From positions 1 through 32,501 of IMG/VR virus record IMGVR_UViG_3300027759_003243: 32,501 nucleotides of DNA. One strand, given 5' to 3'. Below are positions 19,006-26,778 of this stretch, piece after piece. The notes below the pieces were generated by a model. That model saw only the letters and a program-made list of their open reading frames with translations, did not search any database and was not told the origin of the DNA. The first letter of the stretch is position 1; each line of letters starts with the position of its first letter. The position numbers were made by a program, and so were the translations under genes. The DNA is from a virus.

Positions 19006-19830
19006 ATCTAATTTGGCTTGTATTACATCTTTTATATAATTAGTAATACAAATTTTGTTATTATTTTTATCAAATGCCCACATCCAGATATCTGCCGGAC
19101 GCAAATCATTTGCTAAACAATACTCTAGTTGATATTTTTTTGCGTGTTCGGTAATGTATGTAGCCTTAAAGTTGGGCAATATAACTTTAGCTGCTTCTAC
19201 CGCAAAAGTATTGAAGTAACTAAATCTATACATCGTACTAATGGGTCTAGTTAAAGTTTCTGCTAGATTATCACCAAACACTATTCCAGCCCTAAGTCCC
19301 GCTAGTTTAAAGTTTTTACTTAAACTAAATGCCACTGCGTCAAACACCGTATTACTAGTATCTAATGTATCAAGCGTGGTCCCATAAAACGCACAGTCTA
19401 AAAATATCTTAGTATTAACGTTTTTACAATGTGATATCAATGAGTTGAACCACGGTGTTATTCCACCTTCATGATTTGGTTGACTAACTATAACATAGCT
19501 ATTAGGTTTGATACTTGAAATCTCTTCAGGTGTTATAAACTTATAATTATACGGTCTTAATATTATATTATAAAACGCATAATCTGAAGTGAATGCGTAA
19601 AAAGTATCTACTTTTTTGTTTCTATATGCTACTTGATTAACCAAAGCATCGTGTATACCATTTGCGATAGCCCAATCGTTTTTATTTTCACATCCGGAAA
19701 ATGGTTTTATCCAGTCAACCCACAACTGTCTATACTCTTTTATATCTTCGTCATCACCTTTGTTTTTTATTTTCATCTCACTGAGTTTATTTAAAACTTG
19801 GGTGGGACAAAAGCTATATACATGCGGCAT
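18997..19830 (-). CDS. PLP-dependent aminotransferase-like protein, short form
   Basis: 277 residues, against about 380-400 for class I/II aminotransferases. The core is clear: VIVSQPNHEGG, FLDCAFYGT with D145 for the pyridine nitrogen, and AFSLSKNFKLAGLRAG with K172 as the Schiff-base lysine. The N-terminal strap and most of the C-terminal small domain are missing, so it may act as a lyase or decarboxylase, need a partner, or be reduced. It lies two bases past the stop of the beta-hydroxylase-like gene. Confidence 0.78.
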   Translation of the reverse strand: MPHVYSFCPTQVLNKLSEMKIKNKGDDEDIKEYRQLWVDWIKPFSGCENKNDWAIANGIHDALVNQVAYRNKKVDTFYAFTSDYAFYNIILRPYNYKFITPEEISSIKPNSYVIVSQPNHEGGITPWFNSLISHCKNVNTKIFLDCAFYGTTLDTLDTSNTVFDAVAFSLSKNFKLAGLRAGIVFGDNLAETLTRPISTMYRFSYFNTFAVEAAKVILPNFKATYITEHAKKYQLEYCLANDLRPADIWMWAFDKNNNKICITNYIKDVIQAKLDSQ

Positions 19831-19831
19831 G

Positions 19832-20314
19832 TTAACTAACTACTCCACCAACTAGATGTAGTCTTGGTATTGAAGAACAATTCATTGCTGTATGAATTTC
19901 TCTAGTGTCAGCCCAATAAACCGACCCTACTTCCATGTGCTGTATAATACCTTGTTTAAAAACAAGATAGCAATCATCATTGGTTATTATTGGTACGTGA
20001 ATTCTAGGTGAAGTGTCTCTGTGCATACTATAGCAACTATTAGGGCCCATCCACATAAACCTAGTGCGAATCAATTTATATTTGTTAATTATTTCTTCAA
20101 ATATTGTTCCCGCAAATAACGGATTCAATTCACAATAGCTTTTTTCTGAGCCGTTCTGTTTTCCAGTAGACCCTATCCACATATCATCGCCTAGTCGATA
20201 TTGTAATCCAGATTGTTTTTTTGATGCGACTTCCAACCAAGTAATATCTTTTTCAAGATTTTTATACTGTGATAGAACTATCTCACTATCGATTGTATCA
20301 ATTAGTTTTATCAT
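19832..20314 (-). CDS. Aspartyl/asparaginyl beta-hydroxylase-like oxygenase
   Basis: 160 residues. CYSMHRDTSPRIHVPI gives H98-x-D100, then MEVGSVYWADTREIHTAMNCSS with H141, and IPRLHLVGGV with R151. The pattern HRD...RIHVPI...G-x-x-Y-x-x-D-x-x-x-x-H-x-x-x-N-x-S-x-x-x-R-x-H is that of the Asp_Arg_Hydrox family. The start overlaps the methyltransferase stop by four bases. Confidence 0.85.
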   Translation of the reverse strand: MIKLIDTIDSEIVLSQYKNLEKDITWLEVASKKQSGLQYRLGDDMWIGSTGKQNGSEKSYCELNPLFAGTIFEEIINKYKLIRTRFMWMGPNSCYSMHRDTSPRIHVPIITNDDCYLVFKQGIIQHMEVGSVYWADTREIHTAMNCSSIPRLHLVGGVVS

Positions 20315-20931
20315 AGATCAAAATACCAAATAGTAGATTCATAGTCCACGGTTCGAGTAGTTTTTACCCGTTGATTTAGTACGGTTTGTAAATATTTAAT
20401 ATTCATGTACACATCAGGAAAGCGATTTAAATCGTTCATGTTAAAATCGTGTCCCACTAATCTGCCACCGGGTTTAATTTTAGGTAACCAATAATCTAAC
20501 CATACCTTGTCAGATGGATTTGTGTGAGCTGCATCTAAAAACAAAAAGTCAATTGGTTCATCCCAATCAGGAATATCAGATGGCTTGACTGCTCTTATAG
20601 TGGTAATATTTGTACATTCTTTTGTATTTTTTAAAAACTCATCAAGTGAACATTTAGTTCCTATATCAGGCAACCCATTATAATTAGTATCTACTGCTGC
20701 TAATCTAAGTTTTGACTTGTGGACCGCGACGGATCTAGTAAATTCCCAATTATTCCAAGCGTCCATGCAGTATAATTTACCCAACGGTATACTATGACTT
20801 ATTTCCCAACTACTCCGACCTAAGAATGATCCTATTTCTACTCCCACGCAACTTGCTGTATTGTATTTAGAGAACAATTCTCGCAAAACCCCACATTCAT
20901 GGTGCGACATAAAACCCGGTATATTATTCAT
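20311..20931 (-). CDS. Class I SAM-dependent methyltransferase (Methyltransf_24-like)
   Basis: 206 residues. Motif I VGVEIGSFLGRSSW (~29-42), motif II acid in LYCMDAWN, and the motif IV/post-IV region IDFLFLDAAHTNPSDKVWLDYWLPKIKPGGRLVGHDF. This arrangement is common in sugar- or natural-product-modifying methyltransferases. TAAATA lies five bases before the ATG and overlaps the stop of the upstream gene (20942-20937). Confidence 0.82.
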   Translation of the reverse strand: MNNIPGFMSHHECGVLRELFSKYNTASCVGVEIGSFLGRSSWEISHSIPLGKLYCMDAWNNWEFTRSVAVHKSKLRLAAVDTNYNGLPDIGTKCSLDEFLKNTKECTNITTIRAVKPSDIPDWDEPIDFLFLDAAHTNPSDKVWLDYWLPKIKPGGRLVGHDFNMNDLNRFPDVYMNIKYLQTVLNQRVKTTRTVDYESTIWYFDL

Positions 20932-20935
20932 AATA

Positions 20936-21493
20936 TTATTTAGTACCTATAATCATGTATCTAGTAAAGCTAAACTCAGTATATGAAAAATCTTTAGTTC
21001 CGGTATAATTATACTCACTTAAGGGATAGTAATTTATAAAACTTTCAAGCGAATCAGTATGAACAGTATGCTCATCGTCATGTATCATATTGTTTCCTTG
21101 TATAATTACTCTCATCCCAGAAGGAAGATTATTAAACCAATCCATAGTCTCAAAATGTTCTGAGGCAGTATTGATAATTAAATCACAAGTTCCTTTTAAA
21201 GGGACGATAGGTTTAGAACAATCTTCAGTAAATGCTCCAAATCTTTTTTGAAATTTCCATGCTTCGTTAATCATATTAGCAATATCTTTGCAGTTAGGAT
21301 CCAAATCAAAACTTTCAATTTGATTAACTTTAAACTTACCTCGACTTAATAATAAAAATGCGGTTATAGCATACCACCCAGCATATATATGAGTGGTATC
21401 ACTATACCAATTTAAATTTTCTAATTCTTCGCATAGCCAAATTTTACTTTCAACTTGACTATGCGTGAAGGCATCATTGTTGAATGCTATCAT
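20936..21493 (-). CDS. Methyltransferase-like protein
   Basis: 185 residues. The segment GKFKVNQIESFDLDPNCKDIAN resembles the motif II region of a Rossmann methyltransferase and GTCDLIINTASEHFETMDWFNNLP the motif IV/V region; the glycine-rich motif I is replaced by YAGWYAITAFLL. Likely a diverged class I methyltransferase or a partner of the next gene. It is tightly spaced before the methyltransferase at 20311-20931. Confidence 0.6.
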   Translation of the reverse strand: MIAFNNDAFTHSQVESKIWLCEELENLNWYSDTTHIYAGWYAITAFLLLSRGKFKVNQIESFDLDPNCKDIANMINEAWKFQKRFGAFTEDCSKPIVPLKGTCDLIINTASEHFETMDWFNNLPSGMRVIIQGNNMIHDDEHTVHTDSLESFINYYPLSEYNYTGTKDFSYTEFSFTRYMIIGTK

Positions 21494-21504
21494 AAATTAG
21501 TAAA

Positions 21505-22032
21505 TTAAATAGCTATTTTACCAATACTGTTAACTATGGAAGCAATTTTTGCGATGCTGCTTACTTCGGTGAAGGTCATGCCTTCTTTCATAACCAACTC
21601 ATCAGCATAAAATTTAATACTACGATTACATTTACCTACTATACTTGCTGCTAAAGCATACATATAGAATTTCTTTTTCGAAACACCAAATGTACTATTG
21701 ATACTAGTAAAAGCATCATCTTCAATATCATGTATTTCAGCAAAGGTGTACCAAGTATTATTTCTACCCATCAACGCTGCTGCTGCTTTGGTTGCTTCAC
21801 GTTCAGCATCATGCATAAATAATGGACTATTCATTTCTATTTCGAATGCCAATCCGCCATTGCTTGCCGCGATAGCTGCTGAGTAAGCGCACCCATGTGC
21901 ATCAACTTTTTCTAATCCGTGATTTGCCATGATATCCAAAAGATTATTTTTGATATCTTCGGCATGTTCCGGGATACTTTCTTTAACAGACTCTAACCAG
22001 TTGCCGTTAACAGTTATTGGGTTTGGCATCAT
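21505..22032 (-). CDS. Hypothetical helical protein linked to rubredoxin/rubrerythrin
   Basis: 175 residues, alanine-rich and predicted mostly helical from composition. An ATGATG start overlaps the rubredoxin stop (ATGA), so it is coupled to the redox pair upstream. A single DAHGCAYS segment holds a cysteine but the AhpD CxxC is absent. Not recognised; membership of an alkylhydroperoxidase-like or four-helix family is conceivable. Confidence 0.7.
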   Translation of the reverse strand: MMPNPITVNGNWLESVKESIPEHAEDIKNNLLDIMANHGLEKVDAHGCAYSAAIAASNGGLAFEIEMNSPLFMHDAEREATKAAAALMGRNNTWYTFAEIHDIEDDAFTSINSTFGVSKKKFYMYALAASIVGKCNRSIKFYADELVMKEGMTFTEVSSIAKIASIVNSIGKIAI

Positions 22033-22163
22033 AGTGTCATTTCCTCATAATCTTCTTTACCACAGCCGCACTCAGGGCATACATGGTCGTCAGGAAGTTG
22101 TTCCCATTTACCTTCAATTGTTTCATCGTGGACATGGCCACATATTACACAAACGTGTTCCAT
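22029..22163 (-). CDS. Rubredoxin
   Basis: 44 residues, MEHVCVICGHVHDE followed by LPDDHVCPECGCGKEDYEEM. Two CxxCG knuckles (C5/C8 and, around residue 30, CPEC) bind one iron as in rubredoxins; shorter than the usual ~52 residues. The ATG overlaps the rubrerythrin stop (TAATG) and the stop overlaps the next ATG, so the three genes are translationally coupled. It would pass electrons to the rubrerythrin, which lacks its own rubredoxin domain. Confidence 0.93.
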   Translation of the reverse strand: MEHVCVICGHVHDETIEGKWEQLPDDHVCPECGCGKEDYEEMTL

Positions 22164-22612
22164 TATAGTTCTCCTAATTTTTGTTGATATGCTGCTGCGT
22201 GACGTTGTTCAACCTTTTGTAACGCCGCAAAACGTTTTTGTGCTTTAGCTAACACTGCCTTAAATTGTTCAGCATGTTCTTTGCTTTCTTCAATTTGATG
22301 TTGTGCTTCTTTGTAGGCAAAATCATTACCTTCATTGACCGCAGCAGTTGCCATTCTTGGATACATTGTAGTGAATTCATATGTTTCACCTTCAATGGCT
22401 TTTTCTAAACATTCTTTAGTTGATGGCTTACCAATCAACAATTCCAAGTGACCCCAAGCGTGTAGTAGTTCTTGATCCGCAGTATGCTCAAAATGTTTAG
22501 CAATATTTTCATGCCCCTCTTCACGGGCAATCTTTGCGAAATAACGATATTTAATATGTGCTTGACTTTCTCCTGCCAAAGCACTTTCTAAGTTTTTAAT
22601 TGTAATAGACAT
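22163..22612 (-). CDS. Rubrerythrin (di-iron ferritin-like domain only)
   Basis: 149 residues of the erythrin/ferritin-like four-helix domain. Iron-ligand candidates are E15 in AGESQAH, E48/H51 in QELLH, EGETYEF and EESKEHAE. Rubrerythrins reduce hydrogen peroxide and usually carry a C-terminal rubredoxin domain; here that domain is a separate coupled gene. A strong ribosome-binding site (AAGGAGA) precedes the ATG. Likely protects the phage's iron enzymes or host during infection. Confidence 0.9.
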   Translation of the reverse strand: MSITIKNLESALAGESQAHIKYRYFAKIAREEGHENIAKHFEHTADQELLHAWGHLELLIGKPSTKECLEKAIEGETYEFTTMYPRMATAAVNEGNDFAYKEAQHQIEESKEHAEQFKAVLAKAQKRFAALQKVEQRHAAAYQQKLGEL

Positions 22613-22656
22613 GATTTCTCCTTGTGTGTAAAAGTCTCTATGAGTATACTCTACTC

Positions 22657-22672
22657 GTAGATATTTATCTAC
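22657..22672 (-). promoter_or_regulatory. Late-type box inside a perfect hairpin
   Basis: GTAGAT/ATCTAC with a four-base loop forms a 16-base hairpin that contains GATAAATA on the minus strand. It overlaps the stop of the small membrane protein and lies about 45 bases ahead of the rubrerythrin ATG. It could be a promoter, a terminator-like hairpin, or both. Confidence 0.45.
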
Positions 22673-22842
22673 ACATTTGGGTCAATCTTCTTTTTACGCA
22701 ATTTTATTTGCTCTCTATACCATGCCTTTGAAGCAGCACGATCTTGTTTTTCTTGATTTTCGTGTTCTTCTGTTTTTTTATTGCGTATATGTTTAATGGT
22801 AAAGAATATACCAATCACAATCAATAGTAGAAGTAACTCCAC
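22669..22842 (-). CDS. Small single-span membrane protein, 57 aa, GTG start
   Basis: Begins at GTG two bases after the previous stop. Residues 2-15 (ELLLLLIVIGIFFT) form one membrane helix, followed by a charged tail rich in K, E, R and Q that would face the cytoplasm. The ATG one base earlier leads to an early stop in its frame. Function unknown; common style for small phage membrane proteins. Confidence 0.72.
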   Translation of the reverse strand: MELLLLLIVIGIFFTIKHIRNKKTEEHENQEKQDRAASKAWYREQIKLRKKKIDPNV

Positions 22843-22843
22843 A

Positions 22844-23140
22844 TTAATCTTCTTTTATATACAACCCATTGCTGCGTTTATCTCTGGGGTGATCTATATC
22901 TTGGTCAAACTTTCGTTCTTTGAGTGTTTTTTCACCGAATAATTTTTCACTATGACATATTAAACATTTTGGATTACCACAATCTAATGCGTGATGTTTT
23001 GCCAATCGGTGTGGTTCTTTAATAAATTTTGTATGACCCATATGCCCCATTTCTTTAACAATTTTCAATTGTTTATGGATGGCATTGTCATCCTTAAGCA
23101 AGCGTCTGCTGTGCTTAAGTTTATCAGCTTCCGTACTCAT
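22844..23140 (-). CDS. Conserved small phage protein with Cys-x4-C-x2-C
   Basis: 98 residues, very basic at the N terminus, with HRLAKHHALDCGNPKCLICHSEK in the middle; the clustered His and Cys residues suggest a metal site. I recall similar short sequences among T4-like phages of aquatic bacteria, without known function. It starts one base after the IscU stop, so it is probably coupled. Confidence 0.75.
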   Translation of the reverse strand: MSTEADKLKHSRRLLKDDNAIHKQLKIVKEMGHMGHTKFIKEPHRLAKHHALDCGNPKCLICHSEKLFGEKTLKERKFDQDIDHPRDKRSNGLYIKED

Positions 23141-23141
23141 T

Positions 23142-23522
23142 TTAGTGCTTCTTTCTGTAATCTTCTACTGCGGCTTTGATGGCGTCTTCGGCAAGGATGG
23201 AGCAATGTATTTTAACTGGGGGGAGGGCGAGATGTTCGGCGATGGTAGAGTTTTTGAGGGTTGCAGCTTCATCCAATGTTTTACCCTTGACCCACTCTGT
23301 GACAAGACTTGAACTAGCAATTGCCGACCCGCACCCATATGTCTTAAATTTTGCATCTGATATTATTCCTGTAACAGGGTCTACTTTGATTTGCAGTTTC
23401 ATTACGTCACCGCATGCTGGGGCACCGACCATTCCCGTACCCACATCTTCATCTTCTTTACCAAAACTACCTACATTACGTGGATTTTCGTAGTGGTCAA
23501 CAACTTGTTGTGAGTATGCCAT
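23142..23522 (-). CDS. iscU: IscU-type iron-sulfur cluster scaffold
   Basis: 126 residues, full length for IscU. The three cluster cysteines are present: C37 in PACGD (with D39), C64 in YGCGSA and C107 in HCSI. LPPVK at 100-104 is the recognition motif for the HscA chaperone, so it could plug into the host Isc system. No iscS, hscA or fdx is seen in the window. The ATG overlaps the stop of the upstream small gene (TAATG). It would build Fe-S clusters for the two radical SAM enzymes or other phage proteins. Confidence 0.95.
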   Translation of the reverse strand: MAYSQQVVDHYENPRNVGSFGKEDEDVGTGMVGAPACGDVMKLQIKVDPVTGIISDAKFKTYGCGSAIASSSLVTEWVKGKTLDEAATLKNSTIAEHLALPPVKIHCSILAEDAIKAAVEDYRKKH

Positions 23523-23644
23523 TATTTAGCCTCTTTACTTATCATTAATAAAACTTTTGCTTGTATGTTTTTAGCAAATTGTGGTTGAGGGAAGTTCCAT
23601 CCGACGAATGCCCCTAAAAATAAATATAACAAAGTTTCTAACAT
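23522..23644 (-). CDS. Small membrane protein, 40 aa
   Basis: AGGAGA lies six bases before the ATG. The N-terminal LETLLYLFLGAFVGWNF is one membrane helix; the tail is polar and lysine-rich. The stop overlaps the iscU ATG. Function unknown. Confidence 0.78.
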   Translation of the reverse strand: MLETLLYLFLGAFVGWNFPQPQFAKNIQAKVLLMISKEAK

Positions 23645-23665
23645 AATATGTCTCCTGTACAGTAT

Positions 23666-24229
23666 TTAGTCAGTTGAATTATCTTCTAAGACGTTCCAGC
23701 CTAATTTGAACAAATCTTCACGGATTTCATCAGTAACTACACTTTCACTAACATATGCTTTAGCTTCAAAAAACTCTTGTCTTTGATGGTCGTCCATATT
23801 CTGAAATACTTCCTCATTCATTGGTTCATCACTCTGTATACCAGTACAGTACCAATCCATGTAGTCACCTTGTTCACGCATATCAGCAATTATTGCCCCA
23901 GCATGTCTCCAACTAGCACCCCATTTTTTACCACTTAGTATAGGCCATACATCATTTCTTTGAAACTCATTATTACAAATTGCTGCGTATAGGTGTTGAG
24001 CATATACATTATCACTTTTAGCTTTCTCTATAATCCACTCAGTTGAACGCAAGTCATACTCTAAGTTATCTTTGCGCCACTCTGGGTCTTGTGACCTTAA
24101 TTTATCCTGAATATCATAATCTTCGTAATGCTCTATCATAGCAACAGCATCTTCATCCAATGGATCTTCTGCTAATTTTTCTCTATACATTTTAGTACTA
24201 AACTCATTTCTTGTCGGGCTTCTGTTCAT
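23666..24229 (-). CDS. Conserved hypothetical phage protein, 187 aa
   Basis: Acidic, soluble, with many W/Y/D/E residues (EWRKDNLEYDLRSTEWI, DVWPILSGKKWGASWRHAGAIIADMREQGDYMDWYCTG). No domain recognised. It overlaps the SleB-like gene by 26 bases and so is likely co-translated with it. Confidence 0.72.
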   Translation of the reverse strand: MNRSPTRNEFSTKMYREKLAEDPLDEDAVAMIEHYEDYDIQDKLRSQDPEWRKDNLEYDLRSTEWIIEKAKSDNVYAQHLYAAICNNEFQRNDVWPILSGKKWGASWRHAGAIIADMREQGDYMDWYCTGIQSDEPMNEEVFQNMDDHQRQEFFEAKAYVSESVVTDEIREDLFKLGWNVLEDNSTD

Positions 24230-24752
24230 TCTTCACCTTCTGCTTGCTATAGAAAATATGATTACCAATACGTGCTACTTGTTTATAGGGCCACAATGGA
24301 TCTATTGTATTTGCATGAAAGAATAGTGCTGACTTGGGGACAACATTCTTGTACATATCAAAGACCATAACTTCATACGCAACTCTCATTGCTTGTTTGA
24401 ATTTTGGATTTGATTTGTTAGGATCACTTTTATCTTCGCAAACCCAACTAAACTGACATACTACGTTTTCGTTGATTAATGTTTTCTGATAGATAACTTT
24501 ACAAGGTGTTTCAGCGAACCCATGATTAACACGATTCAATACAACTCTAGCGATTGCTGCTTGTCCGGGCATTGCTTCTGCCCCTGCTTCATAATAAATA
24601 TTTCTTGCCATACATGCTATTTGCTTCATATCAATCTTCTTTAGAGTGATAGTGGGCATATCAATAGCAATTTGTGTTGGCGAAGGAACAGCCATGATAG
24701 ATAAAAACATCATGGACATTATTATTAACTTATTTTTTAATGATAATAACAT
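24204..24752 (-). CDS. SleB/CwlJ-type cell-wall hydrolase
   Basis: 182 residues. A hydrophobic N-terminal segment (~9-24) acts as signal or anchor. The hydrolase_2 domain runs from ~44: MARNIYYEAGAEAMPGQAAIARVVLNRV with candidate catalytic E55, then VCQFSWVCEDKSDP. Family members are lytic transglycosylases/amidases; in phages they serve as endolysin or wall-remodelling enzyme. The upstream promoter TTGGTT-17-TATACT and a good ribosome-binding site (GAAAGGAA) give it its own expression signal. Confidence 0.88.
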   Translation of the reverse strand: MLLSLKNKLIIMSMMFLSIMAVPSPTQIAIDMPTITLKKIDMKQIACMARNIYYEAGAEAMPGQAAIARVVLNRVNHGFAETPCKVIYQKTLINENVVCQFSWVCEDKSDPNKSNPKFKQAMRVAYEVMVFDMYKNVVPKSALFFHANTIDPLWPYKQVARIGNHIFYSKQKVKNEQKPDKK

Positions 24753-24768
24753 AATTTCCTTTCACTGT

Positions 24769-24797
24769 AGTATACTACAGTTTTGTTGAATAACCAA
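24769..24797 (-). promoter_or_regulatory. Sigma70-like promoter for the SleB gene
   Basis: TTGGTT (24797-24792), 17-bp spacer, TATACT (24774-24769) on the minus strand. The -10 lies in the palindrome CTGTAGTATACTACAG (24765-24780) and the -35 in a 10-bp hairpin AATAACCAAA/TTTGGTTATT (24789-24811) that also ends the preceding gene. Confidence 0.6.
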
Positions 24798-24806
24798 AAG
24801 ATTTGG

Positions 24807-26774
24807 TTATTGTACCCAGCAATCACAATTACAAGTGATAACTTGTTCAATTGCTTGAGCAACTGATAGTGATGCCGGTAGTAATGAGCCCGATGTATAT
24901 ATCGGATTCAATGCTGGTGGTATTAATTGAGTATACGGAGAGCCAGCTAAACTTCCCGGCACAATTGGGCCGCCGCCTTGACTACCTTCACCTCCACCTG
25001 CGCCTGGGCCAGCAAAGAAGGGTGTAGCATCTGGTATTGATACTTGACTTATACCTTCTGTTCCTATACCTATATCAGGACTTGGTACAGGCAACCCATC
25101 TATTGTTCCTATTCCCAATACTGCTGCCACACTTGAGTTTGGGGCTCCTAATATTTGTGGTTCTATTTTTGTAGCAGGTGGATTTGTTACAGCCGTATTC
25201 GGATCAGCAACAGTAACTAAGAAGTTTTCAGTAGCAGGTTCATAATATCCTGCAGGAGCAACATTAAACGGGAACGCAGGAGCAGAGTTTGCTACTGTGC
25301 CGTTTGCTGTTAATTCCGTTGCTTCTGCTGCTGATAATGAGTCGGGTATATTATCATCTAATAGTATACCGGCTTCAATTAATCTTGCTTGATTTCTTTC
25401 AGAACGCATCATACCAACAATACTTTCTCCTGCAACTTTTGTTAAATCAGAGATAGCTTCTAAAGTTTGAGCCGCCATGTTTGGTTGTGTTTGTTTAGAA
25501 TATACTGGAACTGAATCAGTAAAACTATATATCATAATCGGATACTGAAATAAATCTTCTCTATCAACTTCTGCTGGAGGAACATTAGGAGGTGGAATTT
25601 TTGTTAGTCCTAGGTTTCTAGCTTTTTGCTCAATAGTTAATTGTGTTCCTAAGTTATCCCACATGTCATTTAATTCCATTGACTGGCCAGGATGAGTTGT
25701 TTCAATTATTGCTATTTGAGCATTAGCCGCATCTATATATGCTTGAACTACAGTATCTAAATCTGGTGTCAACGCAGGAGGGGCTTGGATAGTTACATTC
25801 AATGTAGCAGGTGGAGGGGGCGGAGTGGCACTCGCACCTGAACCATACGATACACTTATACCTGGATCTCCCAACAACCCACTAAGTACTTTGCCAAATG
25901 TAGTAGATCCATTATTTACTACTGGTTTAGTATCAATTGTAAGTATTAAAGTAGCACCTGATCCACCATCTATTGTAGCAGTTGGGGTAGCAGCACCATC
26001 TCTTCCATATCCACCGCCACCATTAAATGATGCTATTCCTTGAATAGATTGTATTGTATAAAAATAATTATAGTTACCAAATCCGTCGGGTATGGCTGAA
26101 GTTGAATAACCCGGGGTAACAGTTGCTGTTGCTTGTTCCCAAGTAAGTGCCAAATAAAGATTTTGATAGATAGTTGATAGAGCCGTGGTTTGTAAACCTA
26201 TAATTGCAGGTTGTATATCTTTCCATGGATAGGGCAATCCAGACATACATCCAAAAAAGTCTGAATATGTATATGTACCATATGGACCGCTACCCAATGC
26301 TATCAATGCTAATGCTGCTTTTGCTTCAGTAGTATCAGTAGGAACATTAGTGCCGTTAACTAAGTTTAATCCTGCAGTAGTTTCTAAACTTGCTACTACT
26401 TGAGCAAATTTTTCAATCTCAAGTTTACGTACATTTTTAATTTGTTGCATCGTTGCGCTAAAAGCACCGGCTGCTGCTGCTATATCACTAGGCAATATAT
26501 TTTCAAGATAGGATCCAAATCCTTCTGGCAATATTTGTAAATTAACTTGTTCTGCAGCAGTTGTAGGGAATTGACTATTAAGAGCATTAACTACACTACT
26601 TGCTCCAGTTGAAGTAGTACTAGCAGATGGGGCCAGCACCGTTCCTACTTGATTTGAATTAACTTGAACACCAAGTGAAGAACTACTCAACCCGCCTCCT
26701 CCGCCTCCACCACCGCCGCCATACGCATCACCTGCTAGGCCTGCTACGTCACCAAAATTCTGTATGATGGTCAT
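24807..26774 (-). CDS. Large virion structural protein, tail-tip/fibre-like
   Basis: 655 residues from the ATG at 26774, which has GAGG seven bases upstream and follows the stop of the preceding gene; a longer frame to 26855 overlaps that gene and is rejected. A run of ten glycines (residues ~19-28) and a later proline run (PPPPPA) act as linkers. Low in charge and rich in A, G, S, T, P and N with many short repeats of TPxxD/IGxGT type, as in phage tail or baseplate fibres; ends with an unusual CNCDC. No enzymatic motif. Context with the PAAR gene suggests a tail-tip component. Confidence 0.72.
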   Translation of the reverse strand: MTIIQNFGDVAGLAGDAYGGGGGGGGGGLSSSSLGVQVNSNQVGTVLAPSASTTSTGASSVVNALNSQFPTTAAEQVNLQILPEGFGSYLENILPSDIAAAAGAFSATMQQIKNVRKLEIEKFAQVVASLETTAGLNLVNGTNVPTDTTEAKAALALIALGSGPYGTYTYSDFFGCMSGLPYPWKDIQPAIIGLQTTALSTIYQNLYLALTWEQATATVTPGYSTSAIPDGFGNYNYFYTIQSIQGIASFNGGGGYGRDGAATPTATIDGGSGATLILTIDTKPVVNNGSTTFGKVLSGLLGDPGISVSYGSGASATPPPPPATLNVTIQAPPALTPDLDTVVQAYIDAANAQIAIIETTHPGQSMELNDMWDNLGTQLTIEQKARNLGLTKIPPPNVPPAEVDREDLFQYPIMIYSFTDSVPVYSKQTQPNMAAQTLEAISDLTKVAGESIVGMMRSERNQARLIEAGILLDDNIPDSLSAAEATELTANGTVANSAPAFPFNVAPAGYYEPATENFLVTVADPNTAVTNPPATKIEPQILGAPNSSVAAVLGIGTIDGLPVPSPDIGIGTEGISQVSIPDATPFFAGPGAGGGEGSQGGGPIVPGSLAGSPYTQLIPPALNPIYTSGSLLPASLSVAQAIEQVITCNCDCWVQ

Positions 26775-26778
26775 TATC

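Noticed and set aside
23165-23493. Overlapping frames opposite or within iscU
   Set aside because: They are shadows of iscU, whose three cysteines and LPPVK leave no doubt about the true frame.
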